Assembly: GCA_025656455.1 (NCBI GenBank)
Contig: JAHXHS010000017.1
Coordinates: 1-64,000 of the forward strand
Length of the DNA stretch: 64,000 bases
From: Candidatus Thiodiazotropha sp. (ex Epidulcina cf. delphinae)
Lineage (GTDB): Bacteria > Pseudomonadota > Gammaproteobacteria > Chromatiales > Chromatiaceae
Direction of reading: 5' to 3'
Positions 38,060 through 46,150 of the stretch are shown here, piece after piece (the first letter of the stretch is position 1; each line of letters begins with the position of its first letter). The notes beneath the pieces are model-generated. The model was not told where the DNA came from. It ran no database searches and was given only the letters and a program-made list of their open reading frames with translations. Position numbers and translations under genes: made by a program.

Positions 38060-39166
38060 TTAGTTAGGGACTTTCGTCCAGTTTGCGATGGCTTCATACT
38101 CTGACGGGTAGGGTTGCTTCCAGACATGCTTGTTGCTCGTCAACGGGTCGCCGGAAAGCGCTTCCAGAAATGCCACCAGGTCTTTCTTCTCCTTGCCGCT
38201 CAATTTCAACGGTTTCAGGAGGCCGCTCTTTCTGCTGTCCTTGCCGCCGCCCTGATTGTAAAAATCAACAACACCCGCCAGGGTCTTGATCATACCGTTG
38301 TGCATATAGGGCGCAGAGTATTTCAGTTCACGCAGGGATGGGGTGAGAAATTTACCCATGTCCTCATCCAAAAGCGTTACGTTGTAGTAGCCGGGATCAC
38401 GTTTCAGGTTCATGTAGTTGGGGATGCCCTGGAACATGGTAAAGGCGATAAAGGCCTGATGATTCATTGGGTCCATGAATACATCGAAGTTCTCAGGCAC
38501 ACCGGTGTTATGGGCTTTTTGATCGGTCATCATGGGACCGTTATGACACTGGATGCAGCCCCCCTTACCCTTGAAGAGTTTCATGCCCCGTTTAGCCGAA
38601 GCGGACATCTTGCCAGTGTCGAAGGGCGCATTGGCGGAAGTCAATGTCTTCAGGTATTCTGGGATGGCTTTACGTACGGAGCCGTTGGAGGGTTCGCCAT
38701 AACCGGCATCCTTGAACATCCGTACATAGACCGGATCCTGTTTGACCCGCTCCTGCATGATCCGCATATCCATGTTCATGGTGTAGTCTTCAGTGAGCAT
38801 CTCACGGGTCATGTCATTCAGGTTGGTGCCGATACGACCATCCCAGTTCCAGACTTTTCTGTGTGCGACGTTGATCAGGGAGGAGGCGTTGCGGAAATGG
38901 CCGTTACCGGGATACCCGGGGGAGAGAGCCTCTTTGCTGGCATATCCCTTTTCCGGCACATGGCATGTGGCACACGCCACGGCAGCATCGCCTGAGAGAC
39001 GTTTATCAAAGAACAGGCGTTTCCCCAGTTCTGCTTTTGCTTTGTTTATTTTCAGCTGTGGCAGAGGCCCGATATCCGGATACTCAGCAGCTTGAGCGCT
39101 AAGCGCGACTCCAAACCCCAAAACGGCGGCTAGGAGGGTACGCCCTGTAGTGACTCGTACACCCAT
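38060..39166 (-). CDS. idrP2: Di-haem cytochrome c peroxidase (MauG family), IdrP-type
   Basis: This 368-residue protein is the first gene of the operon. The ATG follows GGAGGAAATCC. A cleavable signal ends SAQA. Two haem c sites, CATCH and CIQCH, sit in KAELGKRLFFDKRLSGD and GMKLFKGKGG contexts. It is similar to its downstream neighbour but not a lipoprotein, so a pair of periplasmic peroxidases, one soluble and one anchored, is likely. Its stop overlaps a downstream ATG (TAATG), and the next gene's ribosome site lies in that overlap. Confidence 0.8.
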   Translation of the reverse strand: MGVRVTTGRTLLAAVLGFGVALSAQAAEYPDIGPLPQLKINKAKAELGKRLFFDKRLSGDAAVACATCHVPEKGYASKEALSPGYPGNGHFRNASSLINVAHRKVWNWDGRIGTNLNDMTREMLTEDYTMNMDMRIMQERVKQDPVYVRMFKDAGYGEPSNGSVRKAIPEYLKTLTSANAPFDTGKMSASAKRGMKLFKGKGGCIQCHNGPMMTDQKAHNTGVPENFDVFMDPMNHQAFIAFTMFQGIPNYMNLKRDPGYYNVTLLDEDMGKFLTPSLRELKYSAPYMHNGMIKTLAGVVDFYNQGGGKDSRKSGLLKPLKLSGKEKKDLVAFLEALSGDPLTSNKHVWKQPYPSEYEAIANWTKVPN

Positions 39167-39268
39167 TGGATTTCCTCCAGGTCAGTTTTACATGATCGGT
39201 GTTCCGAAATGCGATTCAGATCGCAGGAACTTATTTATTCACAAGCGGTCTGAGCCGCTTTTAACCAC

Positions 39269-39284
39269 TGCATGAAGTGGGCCA
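39269..39284 (-). promoter_or_regulatory. Candidate sigma-54 (-24/-12) promoter of the idr operon
   Basis: On the minus strand TGGCCCACTTCATGCA has GG and GC ten bases apart and agrees with TGGCAC-N5-TTGCA at all but two positions. It would start RNA about 90 bases before the first gene. A hairpin (AAGCGG with CCGCTT, 39244-39260) lies in the predicted leader. Confidence 0.45.
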
Positions 39285-39336
39285 GTTTTCTGCTGTTTTT
39301 TTATTCTTTAAAAAACCGCAAGTTACTTGTGGGTTA

Positions 39337-39350
39337 GTGATCTGGATCAA
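39337..39350. promoter_or_regulatory. FNR/ANR-like box upstream of the idr operon
   Basis: GTGATCTGGATCAA matches the FNR consensus TTGAT-N4-ATCAA at nine of ten positions. It lies about 170 bases before the first peroxidase gene. It suggests control by low oxygen, as expected for an anaerobic respiratory operon. Confidence 0.45.
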
Positions 39351-39461
39351 CTTTGAGGTGTGAATGGATTGAATAGATCGTTCCAATACTGTTTTTGAAG
39401 TGTACGATTTTGTTCAGCTTGTTCAGTGATCGATGCCGGAGAGCGGGTTTATGGCAGGTTG

Positions 39462-40055
39462 CTATTTCCCCGCCAACACATGACGAATAGCTTCCAGGAT
39501 GACCGATGAGGGTGTTTGATGGGGGAAGACAAAACGCAGCTCCCCCTCAGGCGTGACCAGATAGGTCACCGCTGAGTGGTTGACCGCATAGCCGAAGGCG
39601 GAGCCCTCGAGTGCAACTTCGTAGTATTGGGCGCCATAGTTTTTTGCCACCGCAGCAATCTCCCTGTCGCTTCCGGTTACACCGATCAGATTGGGGTGAA
39701 AATAGCTGACATAGTCATCCAATACATCAAAACCGTCTCGTTTTGGATCGATGCTGATAAAGACGCCATTAACAGCTTTCAACTCATCATCATTCAGTTC
39801 ATTCAGGGCCTGTGTCAGAAAAGCGAGTGAGGTGGGGCAGACATCGGGGCACTTGGTATAACCGAAATAGAGTAATACAACTTTTCCTCTCAGTTGCTCC
39901 AATGAAAACTCACCCTGGCTCGAATAGAGTGTGAAGTCACCACCCAGTGGCATATCATTGATATCGAGTACCTCATCCTGTTGAGTCGTTTTCTCCGATG
40001 CGGTGGTTGAAAATGCAATGAGTAGCGTGATGATGAAAAGGGTTATGCGAAACAT
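39462..40055 (-). CDS. Sco1/SenC-family copper protein
   Basis: The product has 197 residues with an N-terminal signal (MFRITLFIITLLIAFSTTAS), starting at 40055; the open frame to 40109 overlaps the upstream gene. The thioredoxin-like fold has the copper ligands in GYTKCPDVCPTS (CxxxC) and a distal His in AVNHSAVTYLV. Sco proteins deliver copper or reduce thiols for oxidase assembly. It is the last gene of the bd-like cytochrome operon, which hints that a copper or haem centre is built in that complex. Confidence 0.9.
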   Translation of the reverse strand: MFRITLFIITLLIAFSTTASEKTTQQDEVLDINDMPLGGDFTLYSSQGEFSLEQLRGKVVLLYFGYTKCPDVCPTSLAFLTQALNELNDDELKAVNGVFISIDPKRDGFDVLDDYVSYFHPNLIGVTGSDREIAAVAKNYGAQYYEVALEGSAFGYAVNHSAVTYLVTPEGELRFVFPHQTPSSVILEAIRHVLAGK

Positions 40056-40089
40056 TGGGTCTCTGCTTTCATAGAGGAAGAGGCTGATT

Positions 40090-42516
40090 TTATATACCCG
40101 CCTCCACAACTTCTCTTCGCTGACTTTTCACCAGCAGCAGACCGGCAATGAATACCAGCAATGCGATGCCTGCCGGCAGACCATAAACCTTCGTGATATC
40201 GATTTCAGGGGGTAGAACAAGCCAGTACCAGGTGCTGAGGGTATGCTTGGAACCTATCTCTCCATTGCTGCCATCCCAATTAGCGAAGGAGACAGGGATA
40301 AATGTACCTTCGTTAAAGACTACATCACCATTATCCGGATCACGGGGACGTTTCATTATGATTCGCCATTGGCCATCCTTCCAGGCGCCATTGGCGGTCA
40401 GACTGTTGTCATCCTTGCGCATCTCCAGCTTTTTATCGGGCCCTTTACCATCCAGCAACATGCCTGCCGGTTCCCTGGCAGGATCAACGCTACCTGCGTT
40501 CCAATACCAGATGGTTGCGTTGTGTTTGTTGTCGCCGTGCCGATAGAGCGGTTTCTCCACTATGGGCGCCGACATGTAGCCGTCCTGGTGGGGAAACTGA
40601 ATCGCTACCGCATCCGGATGCATCTCAAGATTCTCATCCTGCAGATCGGTGAAATAGTCGATGCCGGGTCGGCTTTCAGTCCGGTCATTCACTTCGAGCA
40701 GGAAGGCAATCTCGTTCTGATTGTAAAGTGTGCGTACTGTGACGGCATCATTCAACGGCGTGAACAAACGCTCATTCTTAATAATGTTCGGCACCAGATG
40801 CAGGGTAGTGGCCGGCGCTTGCTCCCAGCGATCGTCGCTGATTGAATCGGGTAGTGAGCCTTCCAGCTTCAGGCCGGTTACCACCGGGCCGTCTTCCGGC
40901 TGAGTTGCGTTGAAGCGCAGGCTGAAGACGTAGTTGGCGATATGCCAGCGATCCTCGAGCGTGACAGGATCTTTATTGCCTTCTTCAATGGCCCGGTGTG
41001 CCGGCATGGGTGTGCCGGGGATGCCGATCGACAGGCGTGTGTAGATCGCCTTGATGGTCTCGTCGCGCTCATTTTCAGTCGACGACACAGATTGACTTGC
41101 ACGCCATGTCCAGGGCTTTGTCAGATCTCTTGGCCAGATGCGGTTGCCCCAGTCGTCTTCAAGTTTTTTACCGGAGGTGATATTGCCACGGCCCGCAACA
41201 CCATGACACTCTTTACACGATTTGATGAAGGCCTCTTTGCCCTTGGCAACCGACTCATCGGTATAAGGAATCCGGCCATTCAGAGGCTCTTTGTCGGTAA
41301 TTGTTTGAAAGTCGGTCTTGGTATAGAAGCCATCATCGTCGAAATCTTCCTCTTCCGCATCTTCCGGCGGCCATGCCTGGGTGATATCGAAGCCTTTGAT
41401 AACGGGAACCAGACTGTGGATCTGATCGTCAGTCAGCAGTGCGCGCCCTTTAATGCCCCAGCCCGGCATGGCGGTACCGGGAAGACCCTGTTTGATAGTG
41501 TTGCGCAGGTCCTCGTCCCGGGGTAACAGGATGCCGGGTGAAGTCTTGTATTTGAACAGGCCAAGGGAGAAATCCCGTGGTTTGGGGTACATGAGGTCTG
41601 CAGCAATGCCGTCACCGGCCCCGGTTTCGCCATGACAGACTTCACAGCGGAGCTTGTAGAGTTCCTTGCCCCGCATCTGTTTGCGTTTTGCCAGCACTTG
41701 ATCCTTCATGCCGGTTACCCGTTTCGAAACCTCGGGGTCCCAGATGCGGGGTACCTGACCGTTGTAGTCGAAGATGAAGGTGATGACATTCCAGATCTCC
41801 TCTTCGGACAATATTTCATGCCATATCGGCATTGCGGAGTTCCAGGGTGTACCCTCTTTGGGTAGTCCGGGGCCACCCGTTGCGATACGCCAAAACAGAA
41901 ACGCTTCCTGGAGTTGCGGGATGATGGTGGGATCCTGGAAGTTGATGGGCTGTGGATTGAAGCCATGTCCGTAGTGCCCTTGGCCGTCAAGCAGGTCGCC
42001 ATGACAATAGAAGCAGTTCTGGTAGTAGCTGTCACGTCCGGCCAGAACAACCTCGTCATACCTCTCCCAACCCGCTTGCTCATCTTCAATCAGGGTTGAG
42101 AGGATCTCCTCACGGACCGGGTTTTCAAGGGTTGCCAGGTCATAGGAGTTGCCAAATATTTTCAATGATGCGGGCGGCGCTGGATGTACCTGTCTCAACT
42201 CTACCGGTGCATCGTTGCTGGGTTTGACGATATCGTAGCTAACATAGCCGATAATCAGAGGGATGATGATAAGAAAGGCCCAGCGAACAATCGCTTTATT
42301 GTCATCACGCAGAGTGGCGATGACCGGAGATTTGAATTCCTCCCACTTTTTATCGTCAAAGGCAAAGTAGAGCAAAATACCGATCAAGGTGATGATCATG
42401 TACTGCACCATCAGGGTCTTCGGCAGTACAGGAGGGAACATATTGTCAAACAGAAGATAAGCGACAATAGCAACAATGACTGCTTGCCAGAATGCCGGAA
42501 TCCTAAAGCCTTTCAT
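40090..42516 (-). CDS. Membrane tri-haem cytochrome c with ethylbenzene-dehydrogenase-like haem domain
   Basis: The product has 808 residues. Three membrane helices are near the N-terminus (about 8-95). Haem c sites are CFYCH (168), CEVCH (291) and CKECH (434), each in a cytochrome c domain with a downstream Met (for example GTAMPGWG). A large beta-sandwich follows (about 555-765) that resembles the haem b-binding gamma subunit of ethylbenzene/DMSO-type dehydrogenases. One C-terminal helix (about 780-797) completes it. It is probably an electron-carrying partner of the bd-like subunit on the periplasmic side. Its ATG overlaps the stop of the upstream cytochrome gene (TAATG), showing translational coupling. 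Confidence 0.8.
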   Translation of the reverse strand: MKGFRIPAFWQAVIVAIVAYLLFDNMFPPVLPKTLMVQYMIITLIGILLYFAFDDKKWEEFKSPVIATLRDDNKAIVRWAFLIIIPLIIGYVSYDIVKPSNDAPVELRQVHPAPPASLKIFGNSYDLATLENPVREEILSTLIEDEQAGWERYDEVVLAGRDSYYQNCFYCHGDLLDGQGHYGHGFNPQPINFQDPTIIPQLQEAFLFWRIATGGPGLPKEGTPWNSAMPIWHEILSEEEIWNVITFIFDYNGQVPRIWDPEVSKRVTGMKDQVLAKRKQMRGKELYKLRCEVCHGETGAGDGIAADLMYPKPRDFSLGLFKYKTSPGILLPRDEDLRNTIKQGLPGTAMPGWGIKGRALLTDDQIHSLVPVIKGFDITQAWPPEDAEEEDFDDDGFYTKTDFQTITDKEPLNGRIPYTDESVAKGKEAFIKSCKECHGVAGRGNITSGKKLEDDWGNRIWPRDLTKPWTWRASQSVSSTENERDETIKAIYTRLSIGIPGTPMPAHRAIEEGNKDPVTLEDRWHIANYVFSLRFNATQPEDGPVVTGLKLEGSLPDSISDDRWEQAPATTLHLVPNIIKNERLFTPLNDAVTVRTLYNQNEIAFLLEVNDRTESRPGIDYFTDLQDENLEMHPDAVAIQFPHQDGYMSAPIVEKPLYRHGDNKHNATIWYWNAGSVDPAREPAGMLLDGKGPDKKLEMRKDDNSLTANGAWKDGQWRIIMKRPRDPDNGDVVFNEGTFIPVSFANWDGSNGEIGSKHTLSTWYWLVLPPEIDITKVYGLPAGIALLVFIAGLLLVKSQRREVVEAGI

Positions 42517-43349
42517 TATTTCTTCTCCACCAGATAGGCGACGATCATATCCAGTTCCTTGACCGTCATCCTGGCTGCGAAATCGGCAGGCATGGCAGCA
42601 GGGAAGCCTTCAGCGATTACGGCATTGGGATCGACAATACTTTGCCGAATTTCATCCTTGCTCAGACGTGAGCCGACATCGACCAGACCGGGACCTACCA
42701 GTGTGTCAGCGCTTTCCATTGCATGACAGGAACCACAGGCATACTTTCCCAGCGCCTCTTCGAGGCTCGCAGCCGGTGCAGGTAGAGTGGCTGCAGCAAC
42801 GGTTTTTTCATCCGCACTGACCACGGATGCAACATCCTCCGGTGATGGCAGAGAGACTGTCACATCATTGCCGTCCTTGGCCTGCAGGTAGGCGATGATG
42901 GCATTCATCTCGATCTTGGAAAGCGCTATCGGCGCCTTATCGATCGCAGGCATCGGAGATTCGCTATCGTTAGTGCCTTTTTTCCCCCATGTGGCGACTA
43001 CATAGCGACTGGGATCGAGCATCGATTCAAGCAGATAGTCTGCCGCATCCTGTGCCTTGCCCTGGTAGCGTTCATCGGCGAGCCGTTCACTGCTTAAGGC
43101 AACCATATCCGTACCCTGAATATCCGGTGCGCGGCCGAGTGGGGCGGGTTTATGGCATAGGGTGCAGGTGCCTTTATTGTTGAACAGATCCTCTCCCAGG
43201 GTGATAAAGTCATCCATGGTAAGGGAGCTCAAATCCACCTCTTTATCGACCGGGGCCTCTCCTTCAACCTGCGGTAGGAGATAGGTCACAAAGGTGAAAA
43301 GCAGTGTCAACGCCAAACTGAATCCAAGGATTTTCAACAAAACCATCAT
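42516..43349 (-). CDS. Membrane-anchored di-haem cytochrome c
   Basis: This 277-residue protein has one N-terminal helix (about 3-26) and two cytochrome c domains. The sites are CTLCH (62) and CGSCH (205), with Met-containing ligand loops such as MPAIDK and AAMPADFA. An Ala/Pro-rich linker (about 165-200) joins them. It probably delivers electrons to, or takes them from, the adjacent bd-like subunit. Its ATG overlaps the end of that gene by four bases, and the next cytochrome gene is coupled to its own stop. Confidence 0.88.
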   Translation of the reverse strand: MMVLLKILGFSLALTLLFTFVTYLLPQVEGEAPVDKEVDLSSLTMDDFITLGEDLFNNKGTCTLCHKPAPLGRAPDIQGTDMVALSSERLADERYQGKAQDAADYLLESMLDPSRYVVATWGKKGTNDSESPMPAIDKAPIALSKIEMNAIIAYLQAKDGNDVTVSLPSPEDVASVVSADEKTVAAATLPAPAASLEEALGKYACGSCHAMESADTLVGPGLVDVGSRLSKDEIRQSIVDPNAVIAEGFPAAMPADFAARMTVKELDMIVAYLVEKK

Positions 43350-45253
43350 ACAACGCCTCCCGCATCGGCTGCTGCGGGTTTGGCCTGTCTGGTGGAACTC
43401 AGGTTGGCCACCCAGAACATGAACAGTACGCAGAGCAGGAACAGCACGGTGACAATAGTGATCATATTGCCGGCATAGGCGATGGTCGGAATAAAATTAT
43501 CCGGCGAGTTGTCTTTCATCACGGTATAGACATGCCAGTGAGTCTTGACCGATGAGCGGACGTAACCCATCAGTCCCATCAGCCAGGTAAAGGCAATCGG
43601 CAGGGCGAAAAGCGCATATTGTGCACGGTCCGGAATCCGCCCCCAGTGAGAGGGGAGTGTCTTGGCATGCTTGAACATCAGGGTATCGATAATGATACCT
43701 GCAATGATCACCACCAGGGTCGAGGCCACCTGTGCAACGGATGAACCGACTTTGTAGACCGTGTTGGTGAAGTAGCCGTAGTAGACGCCCAGGAAGATGA
43801 TGTTGACGATGGCCACAACATAGATAGCTACCATCAATGCATTTCCCATCGGAGCCCAACTGACGGTTGCCACCTTGTCCGACCGGCGGTAGAGCTGGAA
43901 GGAGAGAAAGGTGGCCACCAGCATTAGATTAACGGCGATGTTTTTGGCCGGCATAATACCGAGAGGACCGAGGATATGGTGATGGCTGCCACCCAGCAAA
44001 GAGATCTCAGAAGCGGAGAGGATCAGGGTGTGCGGGGTTACCCAGATCAGAAAGCAAACCACCAATACCGCGGCGATAAACTTGATCAGGCCTTTGTAAC
44101 GGTCGGATCCATCTGTTCGAGACATTCCTGCCCAGAGATAAAAGTTGCCGGCAAGCAGGATAGTGCCGATCAATACCGCCTGCACAATGAACAGCCAGGC
44201 GAGAATCCCCCCCATCGCAGTGATGCCCATCTGCTGGGAGTAGGCATAGATCTCGGCCATCAACCAGTAACCGGCGAACGGGAGCGGTAGAAAGGCGAGA
44301 ATAGCAATAAAGTTGGAGGTGTAACCCATCCAGTCGTAGTGGGCTCTCTTTTCCTGATCGTTGGTACTGAGGAATTTAAAGGCCGCGTAGGCGCCGACCA
44401 CGGCGCCGCCAAAAGCGATATTGGCAATAAAGCGATGCAGGTTTATGGGGTTCCACAACGGACCTTTCATGATCTCCCAAATATTGCCCACCACTGCACC
44501 GACTTCGTTGACCCCGGAGGGCGCCATCATGAACGTAGCCCAGGAGTTGGCTACCACCATGATGGTAAGGCCGGATGCGTTCAGCATCAGCCCCAGCGAG
44601 AGATGCACCCACTTCAGATTGCCATATCGAAAGGCATTCCATCCATAGTAGTAGGTGTAGAGGAAAAAGCTTTCCAAAAAGAACAGAATGGCATAAACCA
44701 AAACCTGGGCACCGAATACATGCATCATGTAGCCCATGAAATCGGGATAGAGTACAAACAGCGCCAATGCCAGCGAGCCACCGAAAATCGCGGTGATGGA
44801 AAACCCGGTGAGGCTGATTTTCATGAACTCATAAGCCATGCTGTCATAGCGTTCATCGCCGGTATACACACCGAGTAGTTCAATCGTCAATACAAACAGG
44901 GGGACCGCCAGGACCAAGGCAGCAAAAAACAGGTGCAGCTGGGCGAGTATCCAGACTACGGCGCGACTGCTGACGCCGATATCGGGATAGTCGCTACGGG
45001 ATGGCTTTGGGGCAACAATGGGTTCTGCCGTTTCCACTTTCATTGTGGCTACGACGCGCTTTTCAATAGCCGGCTCACCTTCTACCTGTACAATCCCCAC
45101 GGGTGAAATACGACTAAGGGTATCGGCGTCTTCCGCAGCTTGAATCAGTCCGGTTGATAGCAGCAGGGTAGCCACTACAATCCATATAAAGTGATGCCAA
45201 TGTTTTAATATGGATGATTGAGCAGGGCGATTCGAAAGACTTCTCTCATTCAT
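43346..45253 (-). CDS. Cytochrome bd-superfamily subunit I-like protein
   Basis: The product has 635 residues. An extra N-terminal signal-like helix and a periplasmic stretch (about 1-95) precede a CydA-like core that starts VWILAQLHLFFAALVLAVPL, where the His matches the early haem-ligand position of CydA. The NPINLHRFIANIAFGG stretch corresponds to CydA's NPxxxxRFxHT block. Two or more helices follow beyond the usual CydA, with a GGSHHHILGPLG triple-His loop. The quinol-site motif GRQPW and the Q-loop are not visible. It therefore resembles the non-quinol branches of the bd superfamily (OR-C/OR-N type), which pair with c-type cytochromes, as here. Substrate and true chemistry are unknown. 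Confidence 0.75.
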   Translation of the reverse strand: MNERSLSNRPAQSSILKHWHHFIWIVVATLLLSTGLIQAAEDADTLSRISPVGIVQVEGEPAIEKRVVATMKVETAEPIVAPKPSRSDYPDIGVSSRAVVWILAQLHLFFAALVLAVPLFVLTIELLGVYTGDERYDSMAYEFMKISLTGFSITAIFGGSLALALFVLYPDFMGYMMHVFGAQVLVYAILFFLESFFLYTYYYGWNAFRYGNLKWVHLSLGLMLNASGLTIMVVANSWATFMMAPSGVNEVGAVVGNIWEIMKGPLWNPINLHRFIANIAFGGAVVGAYAAFKFLSTNDQEKRAHYDWMGYTSNFIAILAFLPLPFAGYWLMAEIYAYSQQMGITAMGGILAWLFIVQAVLIGTILLAGNFYLWAGMSRTDGSDRYKGLIKFIAAVLVVCFLIWVTPHTLILSASEISLLGGSHHHILGPLGIMPAKNIAVNLMLVATFLSFQLYRRSDKVATVSWAPMGNALMVAIYVVAIVNIIFLGVYYGYFTNTVYKVGSSVAQVASTLVVIIAGIIIDTLMFKHAKTLPSHWGRIPDRAQYALFALPIAFTWLMGLMGYVRSSVKTHWHVYTVMKDNSPDNFIPTIAYAGNMITIVTVLFLLCVLFMFWVANLSSTRQAKPAAADAGGVV

Positions 45254-45275
45254 AAACGTATTCCTTGTTCACCGG

Positions 45276-45428
45276 TCAGCCGGCGGGTGACAAGTTGAGA
45301 CTTAATGGCAGTCCCTGGATACTCATGACAAAGTGATCAAGGCCGTAAAAGAAGGCCAGTACTATCACGAATGAGATGATTAGCGAAACCAGCATGGAGA
45401 GGATGCTGCTGCTGTTTTTTGTTTGCAT
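45276..45428 (-). CDS. Small single-helix membrane protein (50 residues)
   Basis: Reading leftward from the ATG at 45428 gives MQTKNSSSILSMLVSLIISF and on to a TGA at 45276. A single hydrophobic helix spans about residues 10-32. It lies between another small membrane protein gene and the bd-like gene, all on one strand, with a 22-base gap to the bd-like gene. Small one-helix subunits are common in bd oxidases (CydX/CydH-like) and this may be one. The size alone does not prove it. Confidence 0.65.
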   Translation of the reverse strand: MQTKNSSSILSMLVSLIISFVIVLAFFYGLDHFVMSIQGLPLSLNLSPAG

Positions 45429-45443
45429 AGTGGATTACCTGCG

Positions 45444-45599
45444 CTAGCCGTGATGTACTGAGACACCACCTGAGTAGATCAACAGCCAATAGAAAAAGGC
45501 CAGAATCGCAGACAATACCGCTATAAAGAGCTTGGATCCCCAGGAGTGGTTTTGAGATTCAGGCTGTTTGGTTTCATCATGATCGGGTGTTGTATTCAT
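45444..45599 (-). CDS. Small single-helix membrane protein (51 residues), first gene of the operon
   Basis: The ATG at 45599 follows AGGAGAGAGGT, a strong ribosome site; the longer open frame to 45695 is not used. The N-terminal half is polar and acidic (MNTTPDHDETKQPESQNHSW), and a hydrophobic helix follows (about 22-42). It ends VSVHHG. It lies about 80 bases downstream of the predicted sigma-54 start site. It is probably a small subunit or assembly factor of the bd-like complex. Confidence 0.7.
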   Translation of the reverse strand: MNTTPDHDETKQPESQNHSWGSKLFIAVLSAILAFFYWLLIYSGGVSVHHG

Positions 45600-45690
45600 A
45601 CCTCTCTCCTGTTCGCCTCGTGTTATTACAGGTACATTGTTTCTGAAGCGCCTAACCCAGCATGAAAGGCAAAAAACGGGCCACGTTCGG

Positions 45691-45706
45691 GGCAATGGAG
45701 ATGCCA
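45691..45706 (-). promoter_or_regulatory. Sigma-54 (-24/-12) promoter of the leftward cytochrome operon
   Basis: On the minus strand TGGCATCTCCATTGCC has GG and GC exactly ten bases apart and matches TGGCAC-N5-TTGC with one change in the two core boxes. It lies about 90 bases before the first small gene. Confidence 0.65.
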
Positions 45707-45853
45707 GGTGGATTTGCGGTTCAAGCGGCGGTTATCTCAAATCAATAAAAACTGTAACAGAGATATGTAGTTAACAGAGTTATCATCAATCAACACTCAA
45801 AAGTTGATAAGGGCTACAGTACGCCTGCGCATCGCTGTACAGGGCAGAGAATC

Positions 45854-45868
45854 TGAACAATCCGTTCA
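45854..45868. promoter_or_regulatory. Inverted repeat TGAAC-N5-GTTCA in the divergent region
   Basis: TGAACAATCCGTTCA is a 15-base interrupted palindrome. A second site with the same arms, GAACGATCTGTTC, lies at 45975-45987. Both are between the two sigma-54 promoters, which makes them candidate binding sites for the NtrC-type regulator. Spacing of the two centres is about 120 bases. Confidence 0.4.
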
Positions 45869-46010
45869 AATCATCGTCTCACAATAGACTAAATATTCAA
45901 CTGAGTATCGCATTAGCCGAATAGCTGAGTCAGTGTGGCGTGGGCGGTTTGGTCGATATCTCGTTATCGATGTTGAACGATCTGTTCCCTGGTCATCAGT
46001 AAATACCTTG

Positions 46011-46033
46011 GCATTGAATGATTCATTCAATGC
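46011..46033. promoter_or_regulatory. Perfect 23-base palindrome between divergent sigma-54 promoters
   Basis: The half-site GCATTGAATGA reads the same on both strands about a central T at 46022. It is centred about 95 bases before the predicted start of the rightward operon, a usual place for an enhancer site of a sigma-54 activator. Confidence 0.5.
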
Positions 46034-46092
46034 TATCTGGGTGCAATCAGACTAAGACCTTGGATCTAGGGCAGAATCTCTTTTCCTCAAGC

Positions 46093-46108
46093 TGGTACAG
46101 ATTCTGCT
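46093..46108 (+). promoter_or_regulatory. Sigma-54 (-24/-12) promoter of the rightward operon
   Basis: TGGTACAGATTCTGCT has GG and GC ten bases apart and matches TGGCAC-N5-TTGCW at all but two positions. The HEAT-repeat gene starts 43 bases after it. Confidence 0.6.
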
Positions 46109-46150
46109 TACAGTGATTGCTCCAGTCCGAATAAGAGATATCAAGAGAGC

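Noticed and set aside
38114..38995. Plus-strand frame of 293 codons
   Set aside because: It is antisense to a di-haem peroxidase with both CXXCH motifs, and has no recognisable domain.
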